Assembly (NCBI GenBank): GCA_028583415.1
Contig: CM053270.1
Span: 50,732,663 to 50,796,662 of the forward strand
DNA from: Protea cynaroides
Taxonomy: Eukaryota > Streptophyta > Magnoliopsida > Proteales > Proteaceae
Reading direction: 5' to 3'
DNA length: 64,000 nucleotides
In this document: positions 47,278-59,040 of the stretch, piece after piece
Layout: each line of letters starts with the position of its first letter
How positions within the stretch are numbered: position 1 is the stretch's first letter
Notes under the pieces: generated by a model
The model's database searches: none
The model's input: only the letters and a program-made list of their open reading frames with translations
What the model was told of the DNA's origin: nothing
Translations under genes and position numbers: made by a program

Positions 47278-48100
47278 CTAAGCTAGACTAATTGCATGCT
47301 GCTGATAAGGTATCAATTTTTCATCCTTGGTTTTCCAATCCCCTTTGACTTGGTAGATGACGATGGATGAATCCCCATACACTTTCAACTTCTTGATGCC
47401 TATTGTAAGTGCAGCTTTGAGCCCCATGATGCAAGCTTCATATTTTGCTGTATTGTTTGTACACTCGAACTCTGATTGGAGTGAGAATGGTATGAACTGT
47501 CTTTCTGGATCTATAAGTAATACCAGCTCTGCACCCTCTATGGTTGGTGGCTCCGTCAAAGAACATCACCCATGTATCTTCTTTCTTTTCCTCTTCGGTC
47601 ATGTGAACCTCCTCATCGGGGAATACATCCTCTATGTTTTTGAGATTATCTCTGATTGGGTGAGGGGAAAAATGCTCTGCAATTGCACTTCGCTTGATGG
47701 ATTTTTGTGTGACATATGTAATATCAAATTCAGAAAACAATAGTAGCCATTGAGCCAGTCTTCCAGTCAATGCTGGCTTTTCAAACAGATACTTCAATGG
47801 GGCCATCCTTGAAATGAATATGATGGGGTATGATAACATATAATGTCTCAACCTTTTAGTTACCTAGACTAGAGCCGCACATGTCTTCTCCAAGTGTGTA
47901 TAGTTTAACTTGTAGCTTGCGAATTTCTTGCTCAAGTAATATATTGCTTTTTCTGTATGTCCATCATCATTATGTTGGGCTATCATCGACCCCATGGAAT
48001 CTTCTAACACTGACAAGTAAAGGAGCAATGGCTTTTTAGGAACTGGTGAAGCCAATACTAGTGGATTTAATAGGTAAGTTTTGATCTTGTCAAAATCCAA
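47278..48100 (-). pseudogene. Tat element dual RNase H region
   Basis: First the RT-linked RNase H (48100-47864: LLLYLSVLEDSMGSMIAQ, AIYYLSKKFASYKLNYTHLE, and on to SRMAPLKYLFEKPALTG in the next frame). A second, plant/archaeal-type RNase H follows (47851-47278), starting DTWVMFFDGATNHRG and continuing ECTNNTAKYEACIMGLKAAL and KVYGDSSIVIYQVKGDW. Possession of both RNase H domains is diagnostic of the Tat lineage. Frameshifts separate the pieces. Confidence 0.8.
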
Positions 48101-48905
48101 CTGACACTGAGGGTTCCACTCCTTGGGTTAATTCTTCCTTATTAACTTGAAGATCAGATCGCATGTTGCCGTGAGGTGTGCAATAAATTGATTGATGTAC
48201 AAGAGCCTTCCTAGAAAACTTCTTATCTCTTTCTTTGTTTTGGGAGATGGCATCTCTGATATGGATTTTATCTTGGCCGAGTTCTGTTTCAATCCCCCTT
48301 TGACTAACCATGAAGCCTAGCATTTTTCCTACTGTTACTCCAAATGCACACTTCTGAGGGTTAAACCTAAGCTTGTATTGCTTGATCCTCTTAAAGAATT
48401 TTCTCAGAGCTGTAATATGGTCCTCTCTGGTAAGTGATTTCACAATCATATCATCCACATATACTTCAACTTCCTTGTGAATCAGATAATGCAACACTGT
48501 CGTAGCCATCCTTTGATAGGTTGCTTCTGCATTCTTTAGTCCAAATGGTATTACTGTGTAACAATAGGTACCCCAATCTGTTGTAAAGGCAGTTTTCTCT
48601 TTGTCTTCTCGTGCCATCTTAATCTGGTTATACCCTGAGAATCCATCCATGAAAGACAGAAGTGCATGATTGGTTGTGTTATCAACTAGGATGTCTATTT
48701 TTGGCAGTGGAAAATCATCCTTGGGGTTGGCCTTATTTAGATTCCCATAATCCACACACACTCTCAGCCTACCATCCTTCTTAGGTACTATGACCACATT
48801 AGCTAGCCATTCTAGGTACTTCAAAACTTCGAAGAATCCAACGTCAAACTGTTTCATTATATCCTCTTTGACTTTTAAAGTCCATTCATGCCTTAACCGT
48901 CTCAA
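48090..48905 (-). pseudogene. Tat element reverse transcriptase
   Basis: A 271-codon open stretch with LANVVIVPKKDGRLRVCVDY, NKANPKDDFPLP, FMDGFSGYNQIKMA, VIPFGLKNAEATYQ and VEVYVDDMIVKS, so the catalytic YVDD is present. Motif wording (NKACPKDDFPLP, LSFMDGFSGYNQI) is that of Ogre/Tat RTs. After GFMVSQRGIE the frame drifts and the connection to RNase H is shifted. Confidence 0.85.
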
Positions 48906-49060
48906 CTTCTACTTATGTGGCTTTGCATTGGAAATTAGAGGTATCTTGTGCTCTACCACTTCTGGATCTATGCCCGACATATCTTCATAAGACCAAGCGA
49001 ACACCTCTTGGAATTCTTTCAATAACTTCGTCAGTTGGTCAGTCTCTTCTTCTGTTATGG

Positions 49061-50903
49061 TCATGCCAATCTTGATCTCTTGTGGCTGCTCTTTTGTACC
49101 AAGATTGATGTTCTTGAAGTCCTCGCCAATAGGTTGGGCTTTCTTCTCTTCTGAGGTTTTGATGGATTGTAAGATTTCAGGAGGTGGTTTATCATTTTCA
49201 TCATTATCAAAGTTAGAGTTAGAAGAAGAGGAATTGAAAGAAGTAGATGCAGTATAATTGGAAAACTTTCTTTATTAATGCTCGAAAACAGAGATACAGA
49301 AGAGGAGGTTACTAATGGAATGGACTCAATACTATCAGAAGACTCAAACCTACCTAAGGACTTATAAACTTTGGGCCCAGACATAGCCATCCTATACTAA
49401 TTGCACGATAACCCTTTCGGGTAGACAAAGGTATCTAAACAACTCCAGTTTGGGATCATTTCGTTGATGGGGAGGATGATTGGTTGCACATTGGGATCTC
49501 CATCTTGATCGTCTCCTGTGAGCATTAGAACTTGGTCCTCGTAGAACAGATTGTCGATGTCGATTGTCTCCATCTCTGACTTTTGCTCCTCGCTCAGCCT
49601 CTGACTCTTGATCTCTTCCAGCTCCATCCAATCAATTGTATAGTCAAAGAATATCTCAAAACCAGGTACTTGTCTCTGGAGGTTTCTATCTAGCCATGGT
49701 TCATGGAATCCGCAGAATGTAATGTCGTCTCCTTCTTTGACAAAGTATCCATTGAGAGTCTTGAAGTAAGGGTTAATTTACTCATCCTCATATATACCTC
49801 CAAACTGTGCTTGATAGACCGGCTCATCTGTCCTATGTGGTTGCCATCTTCTGTGACTCCTATTTGCTGCCTTTATTGGACTCCTACCGCTACTCCTATA
49901 TTTTTTTTCCTCTCGAGCCTCTGAAATCCATCATTGGCTCGCTTCTGTTTCTCCTCTATCAGTTTTAGATCTCGGTTGGTAGGAACATACCCCAGTCCAA
50001 ATCTGGGGATTTGATTCTATGGTTGGCATGATGTTGCTAATGTGGAATCCTCCTAGACTGATATCTTGTGGTGAACTTCCTTCTATCCCTTTATCATTCT
50101 ATCCAATCACCATCGTGTGCTGTGAGATTTCTGGAAAGTTTACCCCATCATACCCCACTTCTTGGATTGAGACCATGTTCCCTTCATCACCAAATGTGAC
50201 GCTTCCTTTACTTTTAGCGTGATTTGATTCTATCTGAACACTTTTGTTTGAACACACTTCTCTCCATTCGATAAAGTTAACAGTGTGATGAGGAAGGGGG
50301 TTGTTTGGCACAGATGCTTGCCTTGGTCGGATCTCAACTTTTTCCGCATCTACCAAATCTTGTATAACATGTTTTAGAGCCTCACAATTTTCAATGTGGA
50401 CCATATTCATTGTGATACTTGCATAATAAATCCATTTAAAATTTCAATGGGAGAGGATACGACAGTGGACGAGGTGTAAGTACCTTCAGTTTTTCGGCCT
50501 GTACCAACACTTTTAAAAATTTATTTCTGGTCATACCCAATTCCGTGAACTGCCTTTTATTCCCCAACCTTTGTGAGGTAGGGGTGTTGCTTAGATTCTT
50601 TGAGATTAATGGACAAGCATTAATGTCGGCAAGTTGTCCCACTGATCGATTTACTAATTCATTAAGGGGGAATGCTCATTGACTAATTATCTGATCATCC
50701 CACGCCTTCATAGCTCTCAGCAATTCCTCCGATCTGTTCAATCTATCTCCGTAAGGATCAGCCTCCTCTCTTGGCCTTTGGATCACGGGGGCTCTCTGGA
50801 TGACCAATGGTTTCTGATACACAACCTCATCTATGTCTTCTAAGGTGGGATCTGAGGGGATTTGTGGCACTGCTTGCTTAGGGCTACTTAATCCTTGTAG
50901 GGG
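49061..50903 (-). pseudogene. Tat element gag C-terminus and linker
   Basis: Decayed frames on the minus strand. Near 50350-50410 HIENCEALKHVIQDLVDAEK matches the Tat stretch around the CCHC-like motif (the equivalent of GHDTEHCWALKHKIQDLID). Around 49940-50010 another frame reads PRFGLGYVPTNRDL, the G-patch-like sequence upstream of RT in Tat polyproteins. 49392-49627 is an acidic linker. The region ends abruptly at 50903, where a chromovirus LTR is inserted; the N-terminal gag lies beyond the insertion. Confidence 0.6.
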
Positions 50904-53209
50904 TGTCACACCCCAATTCTGTACTATTCATAATGGTGTGATGAACCGTCAATAAACCAACGGTACAATCAGGATCTCGAATAGGCTGTGTCCGTTTGCT
51001 TAAACCATACACATCCACAACAAAAATCAGAATAAATATACGATAGCAGAAGTCTTTAATAGTAATGATCTGAGAGTTTAAAGATGTTATCAACAATAAA
51101 TTATCCAATTATCTTCAAAAGAACTAAGACATAATTTAAATAACTTAATCAATTACGTCGTCTATATAACTTAAACAAAACTAATTGAAAACGCATGAGT
51201 TGCATTCGCATGACGAATCATGTGACTCCATTATAGCTTCTGCATCCATCGCTGCAATATGTCCGTACACAGGAACATTCATATAGTCTTCCACGATAGT
51301 ACCTGCGTCATCAACTAAAAATATTCGACGTCGAAAGGGTGAGCACACATCATGGCTCAGTGAGCAAACAAAACAATGCAGCAAACATATACATGCATTC
51401 AATTCATATCTTTGGTCTGGTTCATAAGTTTGCAATGTGCTATAGAAAGGATAGGTGGCCGCCGCACCTCTATACACGAATGTGTGGAACAACCCAATGG
51501 ATCAAACACCATTGCCTTCCCCACATGCACCCACCATGGAATAGAGATAGAGCTAAAGTTCTTAGGATCGCACCGCATCACACTTCCCCTGATGCTTTAC
51601 CTACACCAACACGTAAGCCCCTGTTGGCGAGGGCTTGCAAACTGGGCTCGCAACTAATCAATCCTAATGTCAAACAGTGTATCCAAGGCCTCACCCCAGC
51701 ATCCCTCAATACGTTCATAGAGATAGAGCTAAGGCCCTCCGACAGAGTCAGAGACTACATGGTCCGAGACCACCTCCCCTGATGCCCTACGACATAATAG
51801 TTCTGCTAAGGTAATGGTGATACGACGATGTTAGTGGACCAGACTTGAGTAGAGATAAAGCTAGAGTCTAGTGACCAGGTTGAACCACAGTGTCACGTCC
51901 TCCCCCTGATGCCCCATTCGCATCAAGTACACTAACCACACACAAACATTCACATGCCTATTCCTAGCATCATTATTAACATCATATTATAAAGAAACGA
52001 AAATTAAATATACATGAACAGTAATAACAGGAATAGTGGAAGACATGCGATATGCACATTACAATCATACAAACATAGAATCATTCATGGTATTGGACTC
52101 TATAAACAAAACATTTTATTATTAACCAATTAGTTTAGGTCTTGTTCCATCACCTTTGATTGAGCGTAGATCCTCGTTCAAGCTTTATGAATCACTTTTA
52201 AATCACTAGAAAGACCTAACAAGTCGATAGATTTTAATTAGAATTAGTTCCAACATGTTTAAACTAACAAAACCTGTAGGGTCGCGGGTAGGGTAGCACC
52301 TAGGGTAGCAGTTTCTGCGACCCTAGGGTGTAGGGTCGCAGGTGGGGTCGGATACCATTCGACCCTACGTGCGACCACACCCTCCCTGGAACTTCTCGAG
52401 GGCATGTGGTCGATCCTGTGGGCTTGTAGGGTCGGATATCATTCGACCCTACATGCGACCATACGTATTCTGAGTCGACCTTTCATTCTAAAGTCCATCC
52501 CTTCATGTTTGGATCCTTTGGCTTACTTTCATGGTCCATTCTATGATTGTTCTATGGCTCAAAACTACAAGTTATACACTATTTATTGTCCATAATGATT
52601 TCCTTCATGGAATCTCTTGGAACTTGTCCATGGATGGATGATTTTGGTTTCTCCTAATCCTATGTTCTTCATAACTATTCTAGGATCTCTTATTCTGGTA
52701 GAGAATTAGGTTCATACCTTTATTCAAAGGTTTCTCTGAACTTCCTCTTCTTCCTTAGTCTTCTTCTTCAAGTTTCCTTCTTTTCTTCTTTTCCTTCTCT
52801 TTCTCTTTCTCTCACTTTCAATTAGGTTCTAAAGGAGTGAAAGAGGCTAAGGGACGTCCTATTTATAGAGGAAAACCCTCCATAATAAGTCCCAATGAGT
52901 TTAGGAAAGATCCCCTTTGAATTAGGAAAGTTTTCTAATTTTTGGTTTCTGTCTGTCATCGTAGGGTCGGACGTAGGGTCGCAGAATCCATCGACCCTAC
53001 GACTAAAAAGTCATGGGTTGGACTACTGTTGAGGTGGGGTCGACCCTACCTGTTTAGGCATGCGACCCTACCCTCACATTTGCTGTTTTTGGGTTAGACT
53101 TCATACCTGGTCTTGTGTTTTCTTCACGCACTTGGTCTACTTGGCTCGACCATGATAGGTAGACCTGGTACAAGGTGGTAAGATCGGTTAGTTCGATACG
53201 GGTCTTACA
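50904..53209 (-). mobile_element. 3' LTR of the Tekay/Del-like chromovirus (copy D)
   Basis: On the minus strand begins TGTAAGACCCGTATCG at 53209 and ends GGGGTGTGACA at 50904; 2306 bp. A PPT precedes it. The first 300 bases from 50904 closely match the truncated 5' LTR at 62721-63219, with scattered differences. Inserted into the Tat gag region; the left flank is AGGGG (50899-50903) and the matching right flank is not in the window. Contains GGGTCGA-type repeats (52280-52460, 52960-53070) and the mini-ORF. Confidence 0.9.
51181..51492 (-). other. Conserved mini-ORF in the 3' LTR
   Basis: 103 codons, with an ATG at 51492, and the best preserved copy. The variable N-terminal part contains CFVCSLSHDVCSPF; then come RRRIFLVDDAGTIVEDYMN, VYGHIAAMDAEAIMESHD and SSCECNSCVFN. 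The conserved core (from RRRIF) is about 52 residues, acidic, with CxCxxC near the end. The 63219-62998 copy is nearly identical in protein. No family recognised. It sits about 280-590 bases from the 3' end of the LTR. Confidence 0.55.
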
Positions 53210-53222
53210 ATTCCCCCCTTAT
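53210..53222 (-). other. Polypurine tract of the chromovirus
   Basis: AATAAGGGGGGAAT on the minus strand abuts the LTR start TGTAAGACCC. Confidence 0.9.
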
Positions 53223-53227
53223 TAAAA

Positions 53228-54296
53228 TTTCATGCTCGAAATTTATACATACCTTTCGAGTCGAAAAGGTGAGGATATTGCTTCTGCATAGCATTCTCTT
53301 CTTCCCATGTGATCTCTTCTATATCTCGGCTCCTCTAGGTGACCTTAACATAGTATATGTCATGGTTGTGTAGACGTTGAACCTTTCGGCTAGTGAGGTG
53401 CCACCTCGAATGTCAAATCATCAGTTAGATCTGGTGGATCTGCTGTCAGTACGTGCATTGGATCTCTGACATACTTCTTTAATAATGAGATATGAAATAC
53501 ATCATACACACTTGACATAGATGGTGGTAGTGCTAACTGGTAAGCCACTTTTTCATGTTTAGCTAGAATCTCATATGGTCCGACATATCTCGAACTTAGC
53601 TTCCCTTTCTGTCCGAATCATTTTAAACCTCGCATAGGTGATACTTTCAAGAATACCTTATCACCTACGACAAATTCAAGGTCTCGGCGTCGAGTATCTG
53701 CGTACTGTTTCGGACCATTCTGAGCCGTTCTAACTCTTTCTTTGATAATGTCGACTACTCGACAAGTCTCTTCAACAAATTCTGGTCCAATGATGCTAGT
53801 TCTCCAACTTCATTCCAAAACAGAGGAGTTCGACACTTTCTACCATACAGTGCTTCATAGGGTGACATCTGTATAGTAGCCTAATAGCTGTTGTTATAGG
53901 TGAACTCAATCAAGGGTAGTTTCTCATCCCATGAACCTTTAAAATCAATTACACAGGCTCGAAGCATGTCTTTTAAAATCTGAATGGTACGCTCCGACTG
54001 TCCGTTTGTCTGAGGATGGAATGCAGTACTGAACTTTAACGTTGTACCCATAGTCTTTTGTAATCCTTCCCAAAACTTTGAAGTAAAGCATGGGTTTCTA
54101 TCGGACACAATTCTTTCAGGTATACCATGTAATCTGACAATGTTATCCACATATAGCTTGGCTAACCTCTCTAGGGTATACTGTAGTCATATAGCTATAA
54201 AGTGAGCTGTTTTAGTTAGACGATCTACATTCACCCAGACCGCATCAACTACTCGAGGAGTCAATGGTAACCCGGTGACGAAGTCTATAGTGATGC
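53228..54296 (-). pseudogene. Chromovirus integrase core and chromodomain
   Basis: On the minus strand the integrase catalytic core restarts at the solo LTR with IDFVTGLPL and VDRLTKTAHF. GIPERIVSDRNPCFTSKFW follows (second Asp), then TNGQSERTIQILKDMLRACV (Glu). Two in-frame stops interrupt (TGA at the arginine position after AHFIAI, TAG after EFTYNNSY). The C-terminal end near 53240-53330 reads DIYYVKVT, stop, RSRDIEEITWEEENAMQKQY and FDSKG, a chromodomain with its core tryptophan codon turned to TAG. The chromodomain places the element among chromoviruses, nearest Tekay/Del. Confidence 0.85.
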
Positions 54297-56612
54297 TGTC
54301 ACACCCCAATTCCACACTGTTCAGAATGGTGTGATGAACCGTTAAACAAACAACGGCTCAACCAGGATCTCTAATAGGCTATCCCCGCGTTATCCAAACT
54401 TTACACGCATCCACAATCATAATCAGAGTAATACACAATAGCGGAAAATTTATAAATAATATGAACTGAGTACTAGAATGATACCCATAAATAATATCAA
54501 ATTATTCTGTGTTTAACTAAGACATAAATATGTAAATACCAAATACATGTCTTATAAATCCAAATAAGAAAAACTGCAAAAATATCTAATCGAATACACA
54601 CGAGTTGCACTCGCAAGAGGAGTCGTGTGTATCGTCTTCAGCTCCAACTTTCATAGCTGCTACAGTTCCATACGCTGACAGGTTCATATAATCTTCAACA
54701 GTATATCCTGCATCATCAACTAAAAATATTCGACGTCGAGGGGTGAGCACACAACACAGCTCAGTGAGTAGCCAAAACAATGCAACATTACATATGCATG
54801 CAAAAAGTCAATTCATATCTTTGGTCTTGGTTTATAGTTTGCAATGTGCAATAGAAAGGTTGGGTGATCAAAAGTTAACGTTTATTGATACCGCCTCTAT
54901 ACACAGGGTGTGGAAGCCCACCCGAAGGTTAACATTTATCGTCGTCCCCATCCACCCTACCATAACATTATACAACAAAGGTTAACGTTTATTGCTATAT
55001 AATGCTATACCAACACGTAAGCCCCCATTAGCGAGGGCTTGCAAACCGGGCTCATTGCTAACCAATCCTAATGCCAAACAAGTGTATCCAAGGTCTCACC
55101 CCGAATCCCTCGGAACATCCATAGAGATAGAGCTAAGGCCCCCGGTAGAGTCGAGAGACTACAAGGACCGAGACCACCTCCCGATACTCTACGACATAAT
55201 AGTTCTGCTAAGGTAATGGCGATACTGACGATGTCAATGCACAAGACTTGAGTTAGAGATAGAGCTAAAGTCTTTGAGACCCGCCAAAGGTTAACGTTTA
55301 TTGACGTTCTCATCACACCTCCCCTGATACTCTCTCGCATCAAGCACACCAACCACACACATACAAGCACATGCCTATTCCTATCATCATCATCATCATC
55401 ATGTTATAAACAGTAAAGTAAACATGCATGAACAAGTAATAGAAATATTGGATGGCATGCTGTATGCACATTACAAACATATTCGCATAGAATCAAACAT
55501 GGCATAGGACTCAAGAAATAGAAAACAGTTTATTATTAACCAATTTAGTTTGGGGTTAAGGTTCCTCACCTTAGCTTGCTAATAGATATTTTTCCAAGCT
55601 TTAGAATCACCGTTACAACGTTATTATATTGCTAGAAAACCTAACAAAGCCGATAAAATTTAATTAGAATTTATTCAGAATTTAAAAACCATTCTGTCAA
55701 CTGAGGGTCGATGCTAGGGTCGATGCTAGGGTCGATGGCTCTATCGACCCTCCCAGCATTCTGAACTTCCCGAATCTTGAGGGTCGATGGTCTGAAACAC
55801 CTAGGGTCGGATGGTCTATCGACCCTCGGTGGGACCCTTGGTGCACTCTGGTCCAATTTCCATTTTTTAATCCATTCTTCGTGTTTGGGGCCCTATGGCT
55901 TGCTTCCTACATTCACCCAACATTCATTCCATGGTCTAGAACCATGTATGATTCATCTAGATAGCTTTCGTGCATCCTCCCATGTTTTTCCATGAAAACC
56001 TAACCATGGATGGATGGTTTGGGTTTCTCCGAAATCCTACACTCAATCATATCTAACCTAAGGTCTGTAAAAACTCATGGAATTAGTATCCATACCTGAG
56101 AAGATTACTTTTCTCTGTAATTTCTCCTCCTTTTTGCCAAGCCTTCTTCCTAGCCTCCTTTCTTCCTCTTTTCCTTCTTCTCTCTTTCTCTCAATTCAAT
56201 TAGGGTTGTGAAAGGAGTGAATGTGGCTTAGGGACGTCCTTTAAATAGACTAGGAATGTTCTATAATAATCCCATTGAGATTTGGAAAGAATCCCAACCG
56301 AAAATTAGGAAATTTCCTAATTTCAGTTTTCGTCAGAAACCGAGGGTCGATGGGAGGGTCGATGATCCCGTCGACCCTAGGGTCTTAAGCTGTCCGACCC
56401 TCCCTCAAAAACTGAGGGTCGATCTTTCTGGTTTGGGAGGTCCGACCCTACTTAGCTGGGTGTGCGACCCTCCCCTAGAATTAAGTGTTTTTGGGTCGAT
56501 TTCATACCTGGGATCTTGATCTCCTCCATGCCCTTGGTCCACTTGACTCGACCATGATGGGTAGACCTGGTTGAAGGTGGTAAGACCGGGTTAGATTGAC
56601 ACGGGTCTTACA
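54297..56612 (-). mobile_element. Solo LTR nested in the chromovirus integrase (copy E)
   Basis: 2316 bp, TGTAAGACCC to GGTGTGACA on the minus strand, with a perfect 5-bp duplication GATGC (54292-54296 and 56613-56617). It splits the integrase frame exactly between the WKWDCI codons and the DFVTGLPL codons. Clearly related to copy D but diverged, so from another subfamily member. Contains tandem CTAGGGTCGATG units (55700-55740) and GGGTCGA motifs at 56340-56470. Confidence 0.95.
54586..54780 (-). other. Conserved mini-ORF in nested solo LTR
   Basis: 64 codons with ATG: MFWLLTELCCVLTP, then RRRIFLVDDAGYTVEDYMN and THDSSCECNSCVFD. The N-terminal part is in a different frame relative to copy D, while the RRRIF core and Cys-rich end are the same. 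This points to the core as the conserved unit. Confidence 0.55.
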
Positions 56613-57094
56613 GATGCAGTCCCATTTCCATGCTGGTTCTGGCAGTGGCTGCAACAGTCCTGCAGGCCTTTGTCGTTCAGCCTTCACCCTCTGAAAATTT
56701 AGGCAGTGAGACACGAATTTAGCTACATCTGCTTTCATTTCTCTCCACCAATATAATTTCTTCAAATCATGATACATCTTTGTACTTCCAGGATGTACCG
56801 AATAGGCGGTGGTGTGAGCTTCCTTTATTAGTCGGTGTCTAATGTCTAAATTTTCTGTTTCAAGAACACATACTCTTCCTTTGTACTTCAGTTCCTTTTC
56901 ATTGTCCAAGGTGAACTTAGGAGCGTCCTACCTTTTTCGATGTCTTCTTGTACCGTTCTCAGATAAGGGTATGATTTTATAGCTGCTTTCACTTCATCAA
57001 TTATATCAGGTACAATCTTCAACGTTGCGAACATATTTGAAAACCGATGAATAAACCCTTGGTTGCTTGATCCACCCGGTGCATCTATCACAAA
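56613..57094 (-). pseudogene. Chromovirus integrase N-terminal part
   Basis: Minus strand: VCVLETENLDIRHRLIKEAH, HPGSTKMYHDLKKLYWW and CLNFQRVKAERQ form the H2C2 zinc-binding region; the usual first Cys of the CxxC pair is retained but the second codon reads F (CLNFQ rather than CxxCQ), a G-to-T-type or other change. Then PAWKWDCI, after which the solo LTR begins. A frameshift lies near 56900 between this and the preceding linker (57091-56888). Confidence 0.8.
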
Positions 57095-57682
57095 CTACTC
57101 ATTACCATAATTGAATACTTTCCCTGTAGCACACATTGCTGCAGTCGTGTTAACTTCTCCTTGAGGTTTTATCATTGCTTTTCTGCTTAGTGCATCAGCA
57201 ACTACATTAGCCTTTCCTGGATGATACTGGATATCGCAATCATAATCCTTCAATAATTCCAGCCATCTTCTTTGTCTCATGTTTAACTCCTTCTGACTAA
57301 AAAGATAAGTGAGACTCTTATGATCTGATTTAATCTGAAATTTCTCTCCATACAAATAATGTATCCATATCTTGACAGCATGTACTACTGCCACTAATTC
57401 CAAGTCATGTGTAGGATAATTCTTCTCATGTGTTTTCAGCTCTCTTGAAGCATACGCAATTACTTGTTCTCCTTGCATAAGTACACATCCTAAACCCAAT
57501 CCAGACGCATCAGTGTACAAGGTAAATGATTGTCCTGGAATAGGAATAGTCAAGATGGGAGCAGATATCAATATAGCCTTCAATGTTTGGAAACTTTTCT
57601 CACATTTATCAGTCCAAACAAACTTTTTCCCTTTCTTAGTCAAATTGGTGAGAGGTACGGCAATTCTAGAATAGTTTTCCAC
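57095..57682 (-). pseudogene. Chromovirus RNase H
   Basis: 195 open codons: the connection NLTKKGKKFVWTDKCEKSF, then RNase H with FTLYTDASGLGLGCVL (Asp), THDLELVAVVHAVKIW (Glu), QIKSDHKSLTYLF (Asp) and VVADALSRK (Asp), so all four acidic residues are present. Separated from the RT frame by one TGA (57686-57688) at the arginine codon of the usual YYRRF motif. Confidence 0.9.
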
Positions 57683-57685
57683 GAA

Positions 57686-58990
57686 TCATCGATAATACCC
57701 AGCTAGACCTAGGAAACTTCTAATTTCTGCAACACTCTTAGGTGCTTTCCACTTCACAATGGCTTCAATCTTTCTAGGATCCACTTTAATTCCTTCAGCG
57801 GATACAACATGGCCTAAGAAAGCGACCTCATTTAGCCAAAACTCACACTTTGTAAATTTGGCGTAAAGTTTCTCTTTCCTTAATCGCTGCAGAGCGGCTC
57901 TTAGATTCATGACATGAGTTTCCTTGTCCTTGGAGTAGACCAATATATCATCAATAAATACAATGATGGACGTATCCAACATATCATGGAATATCCGATT
58001 CATGAGTTCCATAAAAGTTACGGGTGCGTTAGTCAATCCAAAAGACATGACTAAAAACTCATAATGTCCATATCTTGTTCTGAATGCTATCTTTGGAATA
58101 TCACCGTCCTTAATCTTCAACTGATGGTATCCTGACCGAAGGTCGATCTTGGAGAACACCTTGGCACCTTGCAACTGATCGAACAAGTCATCGATCCACG
58201 GAAATGGGTTCTGATTCTTGATTGTCAGCTTATTCAATTCCCGATAGTCTATACACAGTCGAACGCTACCGTCCTTCTTCTTTACAAATAATACTAGCGC
58301 TCCCCATGGTGATATGCTGGGTCTGATATAATCCTTGTCCAATAATTCTTGTAACTGTACCTTCAATTCCTTTAGTTCAGTAGGAGCCATTCTATAGGGT
58401 GCTTTAGATACTGGTGCGGCTCCGAGTATCAGATCTATAACGAACTCTGTCGCTCGATCGGGTGGTAGTGCTGGTAGTTTTTCAGGAAATACATCTGAAA
58501 AGTCACGCACAACATCAATATTCTCCATTCGTGGTGCTTCCTTGGTGAGGTCTACCACTGATACTAGATACCCAACTCCTTCTTTCTCGAGGCATTTTCT
58601 AGTCTTTAATGCAGAGAGGATGAGTTTTCGTTTACGGAGAAGTTTGGTTCCCACAAAACTAAATGTTAGCTTCTTTTCTGCACATAATAGGTTTACAGAA
58701 TGCCGAGCTAACCAATCCATTCCCAAGATGACGTCAAAGTCGACCATCTCAAGTTGAATCAAGGTTGCATCCAAAGTCTTCTCGTCAATAAGAACTGGAC
58801 ATGGCCCATAACCTTTTTCTAATGTCACTTCTAATCCCATAGGCGATGGTACAAGCAGTTTGTAGTCTAAAGATTTAAGGGGTAGGTTCAGCTTCTTTCC
58901 AAATGACACAGATATAAAAGAATGAGTAGCTCCAAAATCAAAGAGTACTCTAGCGGGTATGCCAATAATAGGTACGATACTTGTGACCAC
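57686..58990 (-). pseudogene. Chromovirus protease and reverse transcriptase
   Basis: A 434-codon open frame. The protease is at residues 1-110, with LFDFGATHSFIS in place of the active-site DSGA (Ser to Phe, a C-to-T change), so it is probably inactive, and VILGMDWL. RT is at about 195-400 with PYRMAPTELKELKVQL, KKKDGSVRLCIDYRELN, FSKIDLRSGYHQ, SFGLTNAPVTFMELMN and the catalytic FIDDILVYS. The connection EAIVKWKAPKSVAEIRSFLG follows. Wording is typical of Tekay/Del chromoviruses. Apparent start MVTS is internal to the polyprotein. Confidence 0.92.
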
Positions 58991-59040
58991 ATCGGATGAT
59001 GCAGCAGCATCCTCAAATGTAACAACATAAAACTTTCCTT

